Shown here: positions 16,262 to 24,211 of the stretch, one piece after another | How positions within the stretch are numbered: position 1 is the stretch's first letter | Layout: the number at the start of each line of letters is the position of its first letter | Origin: Desulfosediminicola ganghwensis | GTDB lineage: Bacteria; Desulfobacterota; Desulfobulbia; Desulfobulbales; Desulfocapsaceae | Direction: 5' to 3' | NCBI RefSeq assembly: GCF_005116675.2 | Contig: NZ_CP050699.1 | Coordinates: 3,495,001 to 3,559,000, forward strand | DNA: 64,000 nucleotides | Translations under genes and position numbers: made by a program | Notes under the pieces: model-generated | Seen by the model: only the letters and a program-made list of their open reading frames with translations | What the model was told of the DNA's origin: nothing | The model's database searches: none

Positions 16262-17773
16262 TTACAGATCAAAGCCGCAGTAAGAAAGATTGTAGCTCTT
16301 GTTGCAGAGCGGGAAGTCAGAAATTTCCTGATTGCGAAGAGACATTGCCAGGCCGGTCCAGTTATGAAAAGACGGATCTTTAATCTTATAGCGCTGCACC
16401 TTGCTTTTATCATCGGTAAGGATGCAATGTGACACTTCCCCCCTCCATCCCTCGTTTATGGTCACCACGAACGAATTCGGGCTAAGAGCGCACTCCTGCA
16501 TATGAACAGGCTTTTCGGTTGTATCTATTGAATCCAACAGCATGGTTATGAGTTTCAGTGAATGCATGATCTCTTCACGTCTCACCGTTGCCCTGCTGTT
16601 CACATCACCGCTGGTTACCTCATTTGTATTAGCAGGCAACTCTGCATAGCATTCCGTCGGGAACGCTACTCGCGCATCATAAGCTATGCCGCAGGCTCTG
16701 CCGGAATAACCCACCAACCCAAGATCCTTGGCCATCTTATGCTCTACCATACCAGTATGTTCAAATCGGGCCTGAACGGTGTGGGCGCTGAATAGCAAAT
16801 CACAGACATTTTCAATTTCAGGCGTAATTTCAGCAAGCTTATCGCGAATCAACTGTCGTTGTTCCTCGCCCATAACCAGCGCAACACCACCGGGTCGAAC
16901 CAGCCCTTTTCCAAAACGGTTACCGCTCAAGACCTGTAGCAGATTGAGAAATTCACCCCGGATTCTTCCGAAATATGCTGCCGGCGGGTTAAAAGCCACA
17001 TCTCCACTCAGCGCTCCCAGGTCACCAATATGGTTGGCTATCCGTTCAAGCTCAAGAGCTATGGTGCGTACGATACTCGCACCTTTATCTACACTCTTAC
17101 CAGCGAGTCCCTCAAAAGCCTGGCTGAAACAGAGTGTATGGGCAATGGTCGTATCACCTGCGATTGATTCACAGATACCGGGATAACGCTTCTGAGGCAG
17201 GGTCGGCAACAGTTTTTCTATGCCGCGATGCTGGTAACCAAGCTGAATCTCAAGGTGCAATACCTCTTCACCGGCACACTGAAAACGAAAATGTCCGGGT
17301 TCGATGATGCCGGCATGCACCGGACCTACTGCAACTTCATGTATAGACTCGCCTTCTATGGTGAAGTATGGATAATTACCGGGGATTTCTTCAACGTAAT
17401 TATTTTCGAAGACATCCTTCTCACCAGTGTAATTTTTGTGATAACGAACCATCTTCAACCATGGATGCCCATCCGGTTTAAGCCCGTACTGCTCGGCAAT
17501 CTCCCGCTCAAACATATGAAATTTTTCACTGGCTGATCCTGTCAGCGATTGAAAAGTAGTTCCTGTTTCAGAACCAATCACGTACAGCGCGGTGTTTCGA
17601 ACAACAGCTATAAGTCTATAAACACCACTCTCCTCATAGGCGAAAAACTGGACAATATAGCCGTCATTTTTAACAAAAGCTGAGAGAGTCTTAAAAAACT
17701 CGCCGTATGGCACCTGAGGAATGTCAGCCCGTAAGATCGCTTTACCATTTTCTATTTTCAGGAGGTTATCCAT
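16262..17773 (-). CDS. hyfG: Ehr/hydrogenase-4-like large subunit (NuoC-NuoD fusion) lacking most NiFe ligands
   Basis: A 503-residue fusion of a NuoC-like domain (about 1-125) and a NuoD/HycE-like domain. In true NiFe hydrogenases four cysteines bind the metal site: two in RxCGxC and two in DPCxxC. Here the first motif is RYPGIC (R196, P198, C201) and the second is DPSFHN (S468, N471), so three of four are lost. This is the mark of energy-converting hydrogenase-related (Ehr) complexes, in which the reaction at this site is unknown. The frame opens at a GTG (17782) that lies within a GGAGGTG ribosome site for the ATG at 17773, so the ATG is chosen. It overlaps the upstream HyfF-like gene. Confidence 0.9.
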   Translation of the reverse strand: MDNLLKIENGKAILRADIPQVPYGEFFKTLSAFVKNDGYIVQFFAYEESGVYRLIAVVRNTALYVIGSETGTTFQSLTGSASEKFHMFEREIAEQYGLKPDGHPWLKMVRYHKNYTGEKDVFENNYVEEIPGNYPYFTIEGESIHEVAVGPVHAGIIEPGHFRFQCAGEEVLHLEIQLGYQHRGIEKLLPTLPQKRYPGICESIAGDTTIAHTLCFSQAFEGLAGKSVDKGASIVRTIALELERIANHIGDLGALSGDVAFNPPAAYFGRIRGEFLNLLQVLSGNRFGKGLVRPGGVALVMGEEQRQLIRDKLAEITPEIENVCDLLFSAHTVQARFEHTGMVEHKMAKDLGLVGYSGRACGIAYDARVAFPTECYAELPANTNEVTSGDVNSRATVRREEIMHSLKLITMLLDSIDTTEKPVHMQECALSPNSFVVTINEGWRGEVSHCILTDDKSKVQRYKIKDPSFHNWTGLAMSLRNQEISDFPLCNKSYNLSYCGFDL

Positions 17774-19193
17774 GAATTCCACCTCCGACAGTTTCGATTG
17801 TGTTGATAATTGCCTGGTAAATTACATCCGGCATCCAGATACAGAGAACCACAGAAGCGACTAATAAGGCATAGGGCGGTAAGAGGCGGAGTTTGAGCTC
17901 TCCGTGTTCGACCTTGCCACTTGGCTTGCCGAAAGACATCGACATAAACACCCGTCCGGCACCTGCAAAAACAAGAAGCAGAGCAAAGAGGAATACTGCC
18001 ACGCTTAGATAACGGCCACTCTGAAAAGCGCCTGTAATAATAATGATTTCACTGATAAAAAGCCCAAAAGGCGGTAATCCGGATATCCCGATAAAACCGG
18101 CAAAAAAAGAGACGAATGTTTTAGGCAGATGGTTTATTACCCCGCCGATACGCTGGACCCGCTTGGTGCCGAAGGCAAGCAGAATGTTGCCGGCGGAGAG
18201 AAATAACGACGACTTCAGCAAGGAATGATGGATCAAATGCAGAAAAGCGCCATACATCGCAAAACCGCCTATGCCGACGCCAAATGCAATTACGCCCATA
18301 TTCTTGATACTGGAGTAGGCGAGCATTCTTTTATAATCAGGCTGACCGATAATAAAGACTGCCCCAACCAGCATTGAGACCAGCCCGAAACCGATAAGGA
18401 CATTACTGGAAAAATCACCAAGACCAGCAACATTCATCAGTACGTGCACTTTAAAAATACCGAGAAAAGCACAATTGAGCAGCGCGCCGGAGAGCATTGC
18501 CGAGGCAGGGCTCGGTGCCTGGCTGTGGGCATCCGGCAGCCAGGTATGCATAGGTGCTAACCCCATTTTTGTGCCAAATCCAATGACTACAAAGATAAAA
18601 CCGACTTTTAACCATACAGGGTCAAGCTTTGTGGCCACTTCGTTTAACGAATTAAACGACAAGGGAGCATCTATGTTGCCAAGATCCATGGCGAGTGTAA
18701 TAAAGAAACACCCAAGGAGTGCAAGAGCAATACCCACAGAGCATATCAGTATATATTTCCAGGTAGCTTCAAGCGCGTCACGGGAATGGTGGACAAAGAT
18801 CAGTGGAGCGCTGACAAGTGTCGTCGCCTCTACAGCTATCCACAATACAATTGGATGTTCGGCCAGAGTCACCATCGACATTGTACCCAGAAACAGCAGC
18901 ATACAACAGTTGAAGACCGGTTTATTCTCTACCTCCGTTTCATTCATATACGAGTATGAATAGATGGATATCCAGATAAAAATAAATGAGGTAACCAGCA
19001 GAATAAGCAGCCCCTCAGGTGAGGCGCTGAAAAAATTGGGAAATGTCGGGGTGAGCTTGCCGATCCAGCTCATTATGGTCAGCTGAAAATGAAGCAGTGC
19101 CGTTATCATGAGCAGTATCCTGCCCATACTCACAGGTAATGCCAGCGCTGTAAGCCCTGCTACTATCGGGAGTATAAAAACAAATTCTATCAT
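17766..19193 (-). CDS. hyfF: HyfF-like antiporter-type membrane subunit (NuoL/M/N family)
   Basis: A 475-residue polytopic protein with about 13-14 predicted membrane helices. It has the conserved helix-5 glutamate in WIAVEATTL and the lysine in FGTKMGLAPMHTWLPDAHSQAPS, residues that carry protons in Mrp-type antiporter-like subunits. It should form one of two ion-pumping modules, with the HyfB-like subunit the other. The gene starts four bases after the HyfE-like gene and overlaps the large-subunit gene. Confidence 0.92.
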   Translation of the reverse strand: MIEFVFILPIVAGLTALALPVSMGRILLMITALLHFQLTIMSWIGKLTPTFPNFFSASPEGLLILLVTSFIFIWISIYSYSYMNETEVENKPVFNCCMLLFLGTMSMVTLAEHPIVLWIAVEATTLVSAPLIFVHHSRDALEATWKYILICSVGIALALLGCFFITLAMDLGNIDAPLSFNSLNEVATKLDPVWLKVGFIFVVIGFGTKMGLAPMHTWLPDAHSQAPSPASAMLSGALLNCAFLGIFKVHVLMNVAGLGDFSSNVLIGFGLVSMLVGAVFIIGQPDYKRMLAYSSIKNMGVIAFGVGIGGFAMYGAFLHLIHHSLLKSSLFLSAGNILLAFGTKRVQRIGGVINHLPKTFVSFFAGFIGISGLPPFGLFISEIIIITGAFQSGRYLSVAVFLFALLLVFAGAGRVFMSMSFGKPSGKVEHGELKLRLLPPYALLVASVVLCIWMPDVIYQAIINTIETVGGGIHG

Positions 19194-19197
19194 AGTA

Positions 19198-19851
19198 TCA
19201 ATCCTTTAATCGTCCCAGCAAGGTAGTGTCGACATCCTCGAAGGTACTGTTAATGTTGTGCAGGATGATCCCCATAATCATTACACCTACCAAAAGATCG
19301 AGCAACACACCGAATTCCACCACATAAATTGTATGGCGATGGTTTGTCAGGGCTGTACCAATCAGGTAGATACCGTTTTCAAGCATCAGGTAGCCGATAA
19401 TCTGGGTGATAGCCTTGCTTCTGCCCATCATCAGAAAAAAACCGGACGCCATTGTGGTAATGGCGGTTATCAACACCATACCGTGTCCTTCCGGTAGAGA
19501 AAGACGAAGGTTATTCGTGATAAAAACTGAAACGAGGATGATTACCAGACCAGCCAGAATCGACGCGTGATAACCGATAAACGGTTCAATCTCACGTTTA
19601 ATCGCGACCCGCTTGACTGCCAGATATAAAAGGCCTGGAATGAGCAACCCTTTAATAAGAATCATTACCTGGAAAAATATGATTGCCCCGCTGCTGAGCG
19701 ATCCATGACTCTTTAAGAAGAGCGGTGTAAGCGATACCATAATTCCCTGCAGTGCCATTACCTTCACCAGCATCATCAATCTGGTTGAGCCTAGAGATAG
19801 CAACACGGAAAGGAGGGTAATAACCAATATTATTTCTGTAATATTTATCAT
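19198..19851 (-). CDS. hyfE: HyfE-like membrane subunit
   Basis: A 217-residue protein with about seven hydrophobic helices. The C-terminal half (MMGRSKAITQIIGYLMLENGIYLIG) resembles NuoK, with a buried glutamate in LMLENG. Length equals that of E. coli HyfE. The ATG overlaps the stop of the HyfC-like gene by four bases, and the HyfF-like gene begins four bases after its own stop, so all are tightly coupled. Confidence 0.9.
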   Translation of the reverse strand: MINITEIILVITLLSVLLSLGSTRLMMLVKVMALQGIMVSLTPLFLKSHGSLSSGAIIFFQVMILIKGLLIPGLLYLAVKRVAIKREIEPFIGYHASILAGLVIILVSVFITNNLRLSLPEGHGMVLITAITTMASGFFLMMGRSKAITQIIGYLMLENGIYLIGTALTNHRHTIYVVEFGVLLDLLVGVMIMGIILHNINSTFEDVDTTLLGRLKD

Positions 19852-20765
19852 TGAAACACCCCCATGGTGAGTATTGCTGCAAAGAAGACCAGGGCAAAGG
19901 ATGTAAGAACAAACTTGGGAACAAGGTCCATTTTGAATCTTGCCATCATCGACTCAGTTACTCCAACAACAGCATAAACCACGGCCAGAAGGCCATAAAA
20001 CATAAACCAGTTACCGATACCGTCCGCTGTGGAAAACGGATAAATCAGATGGGTAATAAAGGCAGAATAAAAGAAGAGTTTATAGAATGAGCCGAGCTCT
20101 ATGAGGGCCAGATCAGGCCCGCTATGATCGAGGATCATAACCTCATGAATCATAGTCAACTCCAGATGCGTTGCCGGATCATCGACCGGAACCCTTGAGT
20201 TCTCGGTAAGCAGTACCATAAACATCGCAAAGACCACCAAAAATAACAGTGCTCCGGTATCACTCATAAAGGATATCGGGTTCTCCCCGATAAAATACTC
20301 AGCGAAGCTCAGTGATCCATTCATCCTGCAAAACAACAGCAGAACTGTAAATATCGTGATTTCGGCAAGCGTTGAAAAAAAGACTTCCCGCGCTGCTCCC
20401 ATCCCCTCAAAAGGCGAGGCGGTGTCAAGAGCTGCAATAACGGTGAAGAATCGCCCTAATCCCATAAGGTAGAAAAGGACAATAACATCTCCGTGAAACG
20501 AAAAGAGCGGCGTAGCGCCAGCAAACGGAAAGAACAGCAGCACAATAAAGGCTGACGCAAAACCGACTACAGGCCCCAGCGTAAATACAAAACTTGTACT
20601 ATTGCTGTATACAGATCCTTTTCGAAAAAGTTTGGCCACTGTGTAATATTTGATAAACAGCGGCGGCCCCTGTTTACCTGCAAAAAATGCCTTCACCTTC
20701 AAAATGATACCGGGGAAAAGCGGCGCTGCCAGTATCGCTATGGCAAGTGATATAAATGTTTCCAT
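19848..20765 (-). CDS. hyfC: HyfC/HycD-like membrane subunit (NuoH family)
   Basis: A 305-residue membrane protein with eight or more helices. The NuoH signature loops are present: TASPFEGMGAAREVFFS and TENSRVPVDDPATHLELTMIHE, the latter containing acidic residues proposed to link the quinone/cluster site with proton channels in complex I. It is the anchor to which small and large subunits dock. It sits between the HyfB- and HyfE-like genes and overlaps the latter by four bases. Confidence 0.93.
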   Translation of the reverse strand: METFISLAIAILAAPLFPGIILKVKAFFAGKQGPPLFIKYYTVAKLFRKGSVYSNSTSFVFTLGPVVGFASAFIVLLFFPFAGATPLFSFHGDVIVLFYLMGLGRFFTVIAALDTASPFEGMGAAREVFFSTLAEITIFTVLLLFCRMNGSLSFAEYFIGENPISFMSDTGALLFLVVFAMFMVLLTENSRVPVDDPATHLELTMIHEVMILDHSGPDLALIELGSFYKLFFYSAFITHLIYPFSTADGIGNWFMFYGLLAVVYAVVGVTESMMARFKMDLVPKFVLTSFALVFFAAILTMGVFQ

Positions 20766-20803
20766 ATGTTACCTCGAGTATGAAAATGCAATTCTTTCCG
20801 CAG

Positions 20804-22759
20804 CTAGAAAAACAGCAAAAGCGCAATGATAGTCACGACAATATAGCCAATATACAGCTGGATATATCCATGCTGTATCCAGCGGAATTTGCCTATAAGG
20901 TAGAGAAGAGGAGTGACTATCCTGTCGACAAGTGCCACTTCGGCAATATCATCTACCCGTGATTCATACGTTGTTCGACCCGGAAAAATCCGATTAATAC
21001 CGGAATATCTGGTCCTGATCAGAACAAAGGGACGGAAAAAATCGACAATACTCATTGCATATGATGTACCGGTATACTGCATTCGAACGGTTGGCTGAGT
21101 AAAACCACAGCCCCATGTCGGCCCCCTGGAAATCTGTTTGCGAAGATACAGTACCTTGCGCAGCAATACGCAGATGAGAAACAGTGCCAGAAACAACCGC
21201 GCTGCCAGAGCAAGATTTGCCGTTACCACCGCAATTTCCTCAGCACCGACAGGAGCAAGAGCTTTGACACTTGCAAGCCCCATAAAGGCCAAATCGACAA
21301 AAGGTGCTGGAAACAGGCCGATGAGCAGACATGACGCAGCCAGTAAAATCATCGGTGCAGTCATTGCAATACCTACCTCAGAGCCATTAGCCGCCTTTTC
21401 AGTCCGTGGTTCACCAAGAAAAACAACGCCTACGACTTTGGTAAAACATGCAGCGGCTAATCCTCCGATAATCGCTAGTGAGAGAATAGCGAGCATCACA
21501 AAAATAAAGGAAGAACCATTCAGGGTGATTCCGTGAAAGGCACCGTAGTAGATAAGAAATTCGCTCACAAAACCGTTGAACGGAGGCAGACCGGAGATAG
21601 AAATAGAACCAGTCAGAAACGTCTTACCTGTTGTCGGCATGCGTTTCATCAGACCGCCAAGCTGATCGATATGCCTAATTCCGGTTTTTTGCAGCACCGC
21701 TCCGGCGCCGAGAAACAAGAGCGATTTGAAAATTGAGTGGTTGAGCACATGGAGAAGGCTGCCGGCAAAACCGAAGCTAGCCATGACCATATTATTGGAT
21801 GAAATACCGATCATACCTATACCGGCACCGATCAGGATTATACCGATATTCTCAACGCTGTGATATGCGAGAAGTTTTTTCAAATCATGTTTACCGAGCG
21901 CATACACCACACCCAGTATTCCAGAAATGATACCAAGACTCAGAACAACCTCGCCAAAAATCAGTTCAGTGACATCGAGGAGCGCATAAAGACGGATGAT
22001 GCCGTAAATACCCATCTTGATCATCACCCCCGACATCACCGCCGAGATATTACTTGGTGCTGCAGGGTGGGCATATGGTAGCCATATATGCAGAGGGAAA
22101 ATACCGGCCTTGGAGCCAAATCCAACCAGAGCAAGAAAGAATATGATGACTTTAAAATTGGCAGGAATCGTAGAAAAAGATGAGAAATCGAATGTGCCGG
22201 TATGGCTGTATGCCATCGCCATTGCGGCAAAAATAAACAGTGCTCCTGCCTGGGTAAATATAAAGTAGATATACCCTGCTTTACGTGCAGATATCTTCTG
22301 ATATTCAAAAAGTACCAGCAAGAATGAGGAGAGGGACATGCACTCCCACACCAGGACAAAGCTGATAATGTTATCCGCTGTTGCCACCAGTGCCATTGAA
22401 ATAATAAGTAAGGTACAAAAGAAAAAACTCACCCCTACTCTTCCCTGTTGCTCCGGGTGATCCATATAGCTAAAGCTATAGACTACTGCCAGAGGGCAGA
22501 CAGCGAAAATTGGGATGAGAAAAAAGGCTGAAAGCGGATCAAGTGAAAAAGATAATGTGAAAATGTGCAGCCATGATACGGAAAATGTAACAATTTCTCC
22601 CCCTTGCAGGGGTGTTGCGATTGCATATAATCCTATCAGGCAGCCAACTGCAGTGATAGCGATATAACCTGCTTTCATCAGGCTGAACAGTCGGTAGGTC
22701 AGTAGTGCAAATAGCCCGCCGGCGAGTAAAACAGTAAGTGAAAGTAGAAAGGTATCCAT
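20804..22759 (-). CDS. hyfB: HyfB-like antiporter-type membrane subunit (NuoL family)
   Basis: A 651-residue polytopic protein and first gene of the operon. VLVWECMSLSSF supplies the conserved helix-5 glutamate; FGSKAGIFPLHIWLPYAHPAAPSN and the following helices carry the conserved lysines. A C-terminal extension follows the antiporter core, as in E. coli HyfB (similar length). HyfA, HyfD and HyfH homologues are not encoded in the cluster. The HyfC-like gene follows 38 bases downstream. Confidence 0.92.
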   Translation of the reverse strand: MDTFLLSLTVLLAGGLFALLTYRLFSLMKAGYIAITAVGCLIGLYAIATPLQGGEIVTFSVSWLHIFTLSFSLDPLSAFFLIPIFAVCPLAVVYSFSYMDHPEQQGRVGVSFFFCTLLIISMALVATADNIISFVLVWECMSLSSFLLVLFEYQKISARKAGYIYFIFTQAGALFIFAAMAMAYSHTGTFDFSSFSTIPANFKVIIFFLALVGFGSKAGIFPLHIWLPYAHPAAPSNISAVMSGVMIKMGIYGIIRLYALLDVTELIFGEVVLSLGIISGILGVVYALGKHDLKKLLAYHSVENIGIILIGAGIGMIGISSNNMVMASFGFAGSLLHVLNHSIFKSLLFLGAGAVLQKTGIRHIDQLGGLMKRMPTTGKTFLTGSISISGLPPFNGFVSEFLIYYGAFHGITLNGSSFIFVMLAILSLAIIGGLAAACFTKVVGVVFLGEPRTEKAANGSEVGIAMTAPMILLAASCLLIGLFPAPFVDLAFMGLASVKALAPVGAEEIAVVTANLALAARLFLALFLICVLLRKVLYLRKQISRGPTWGCGFTQPTVRMQYTGTSYAMSIVDFFRPFVLIRTRYSGINRIFPGRTTYESRVDDIAEVALVDRIVTPLLYLIGKFRWIQHGYIQLYIGYIVVTIIALLLFF

Positions 22760-23115
22760 CGTTCCTCGTGGTAATAAATCTTGAGGATATCTTGAAATAG
22801 CGGGTTATTCGATCAGGGTTCAAGGCATAGAAAAACATTGTCAGAGATTGGAATCTCTCACGAAATGCTTTCCATAACGCAGATACCCGAAGGAAAATCT
22901 CTATTGAAGATAGCCTTAAATAACCTATGGTGAATGTTGTGTTGCCTGTGCGGCCCATTGTGTCAGCATATTAGTGCCATTTACCCTCCATGTTGTAGTT
23001 TCTGAAAATGTCATAGTTTCTGTATATTTAATTTATATTATTATATTTTAGTTCGTTCTCCAGTCCCCCGGTTCCCCCTGAAAGGAATATTGAACATTTG
23101 CAGAGGGGCGGGTTA
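22760..23115. other. Leader region of the Ehr-like operon
   Basis: This 356-base stretch separates the second small paralog from the HyfB-like gene, all on the minus strand. It is AT-rich in the middle (23020-23050). A sigma-54-like sequence TGGCACTAATATGCT (22979-22965) is present but its GG-to-GC spacing is nine instead of ten, so I do not call it a promoter. No clear terminator separates it from the upstream genes. Confidence 0.5.
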
Positions 23116-23379
23116 TTAGACAGCAGATTGGTGATGATCATCAGTAGATTCGATGCATTCGCAGGTAAACCCATACCAATGCTCTCCGACGTCAGAAGAA
23201 GGAGACTGAATATGTTTGTACGCGCCGGAGCGCGACATCATGAAATGCATCCAGTTTGAAGCCTCATCTGAGGACTTGAACGGACCAACTATCGCCGTTG
23301 TTCCGACTCCTTTAAATTCTGTGAAAATCTTTTGCTCTGTTTTCTCCGAGGCCTGAGTGATTCCAATAAGAACTGTCAT
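23116..23379 (-). CDS. Small protein of unknown family, paralog 2 (87 aa)
   Basis: A short soluble protein I do not recognise. It starts MTVLIGITQ and has VGPF at 31-34, NW at 42-43 and WYGFT at 68-72, all shared at the same positions with the gene upstream. The tail is polar and His/Glu-rich (TDDHHQSAV). No signal peptide, membrane segment or metal motif is evident, though three cysteine-free strands and an amphipathic middle helix are plausible. AAAGGA seven to eight bases before the ATG is a good ribosome site. It lies between paralog 1 and the Ehr-like operon on the same strand. A role as an accessory or sensor of that complex is inference from position only. Confidence 0.75.
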   Translation of the reverse strand: MTVLIGITQASEKTEQKIFTEFKGVGTTAIVGPFKSSDEASNWMHFMMSRSGAYKHIQSPSSDVGEHWYGFTCECIESTDDHHQSAV

Positions 23380-23490
23380 TATGGTTTCCTTTGTGGAAAG
23401 CTGTGATTAAACATCTATATGGTTGATTCAGTTTCGAGCAATATTCAGAATAACGTCACTCACTATTCACAATGCACGTGCATCACATCA

Positions 23491-23733
23491 TCAAATATCT
23501 GCAACTTCTTCATAGGTAAATCCATACCAGATCGAATCTTTACCCGATTGCAGTTTTGGAATTATTTCCTCAAAATCTCCTATCACACTTTTGAGATAAA
23601 CCAGCCAGTTAAGCGCGTCCATTTTTGATAGAAACGGACCAACCTCTGTCACTGACCCTGATTTCCCATGGTGCAGAAAAAGAAATTCTTTTAATTTTGC
23701 CGGTTCCTGAGTAATGCCGATGATAATTTTCAC
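23491..23733 (-). CDS. Small protein of unknown family, paralog 1 (80 aa)
   Basis: An 80-residue protein starting with GTG as VKIIIGITQ. By hand it shares about 25 identical positions with the downstream paralog, nearly without gaps (IGITQ, VGPF, NW, WYGFT). The frame is open further upstream to 23808, but that part overlaps a sigma-54 promoter at 23786-23801, so it cannot be translated from that transcript; GGAAAGG six bases before the GTG at 23733 supports the short form. Not assigned to any family. It is the first gene behind the sigma-54 promoter and is close to the sigma-54 activator encoded on the same strand. Confidence 0.78.
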   Translation of the reverse strand: MKIIIGITQEPAKLKEFLFLHHGKSGSVTEVGPFLSKMDALNWLVYLKSVIGDFEEIIPKLQSGKDSIWYGFTYEEVADI

Positions 23734-23785
23734 GTTCAACCTTTCCGGAAAGCAAGTTTTAAATGTTGAGCATCCGAGGAATTGA

Positions 23786-23801
23786 TGCAATATGCGTGCC
23801 A
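23786..23801 (-). promoter_or_regulatory. Sigma-54 promoter upstream of the small paralogs
   Basis: The minus strand reads TGGCACGCATATTGCA, an exact match to the consensus TGGCACG-N4-TTGCW with the required ten bases between GG and GC. Transcription should begin near 23775, giving a leader of about 42 bases to the GTG at 23733. Confidence 0.87.
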
Positions 23802-23942
23802 CTACCAATACGGAAGCAGCTAGCAGATTGTTATTGTGAGGTATTTATACATACCATTACAGGTAGTTGGGGGGGATTTGTCGTGATACTGCAGGATCTA
23901 GGAGAGATAACTGATGATACGAGAGAAGAATAACGTACATAT

Positions 23943-23957
23943 GGGGCAGGATGCCCC
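23943..23957. promoter_or_regulatory. Dyad GGGGCA-N3-TGCCCC, candidate enhancer site
   Basis: A perfect 6-3-6 dyad located about 170 bases upstream of the predicted sigma-54 transcription start, within the usual range for activator binding. The same half-sites occur in the hairpin at 24119-24153, and a related GGGGC-A-GCCCC lies at 27167-27177 upstream of the sensor kinase gene. Binding by the adjacent response regulator is inference. Confidence 0.45.
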
Positions 23958-24118
23958 GATGAAAGAGCGATTGTGAAGCAAGCTATTGCAGGTAATTGAA
24001 TTTACTGCTGAAATATATACAACTCGGCCCTAATCGCAGGCTGTTCCAAACCGTATAGCTCTATCTCGCTCAGGTATTTTGTTAAATGAGGATCATTGGA
24101 ATTGCCGGGAAAACACAA

Positions 24119-24153
24119 CGGGGCATTTTACCCCACAGTGGCAAAATGCCCCG
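24119..24153. terminator. Hairpin downstream of the sigma-54 response regulator
   Basis: CGGGGCATTTT pairs with AAAATGCCCCG (11 bp) around a 13-base centre. It lies about 60 bases past the end of the response regulator gene, and a TTTT follows within a few bases on the minus strand, so it may terminate that operon. It also contains the GGGGCA/TGCCCC half-sites noted nearby. Confidence 0.55.
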
Positions 24154-24211
24154 GCGTCAGCAATATGGTCCTATTATGTGTTGGGCTGTTTTGGCGATCA
24201 GCTCTCAACAA

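Larger units (their letters stand above)
23802..24211. other. Intergenic region with candidate activator sites
   Basis: About 410 bases between the sigma-54 activator gene and the sigma-54 promoter. It holds a perfect dyad GGGGCA-GGA-TGCCCC (23943-23957), a larger inverted repeat with the same half-site at 24119-24153, and no defensible gene. Confidence 0.6.

Noticed and set aside
15472-22759. Annotation as a functional hydrogenase 4 or formate hydrogenlyase
   Set aside because: Three of four NiFe-binding cysteines are replaced and no maturation or formate dehydrogenase genes are present.
22965-22979. Sigma-54-like sequence TGGCACTAATATGCT upstream of the HyfB-like gene
   Set aside because: The spacing between GG and GC is nine bases; sigma-54 promoters require ten, and one-base changes normally abolish activity.
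23472-23483. Palindrome ATGCACGTGCAT between the small paralogs
   Set aside because: Only 12 bases, without a U-tract or a second copy; it could be chance or a weak transcript-end hairpin.
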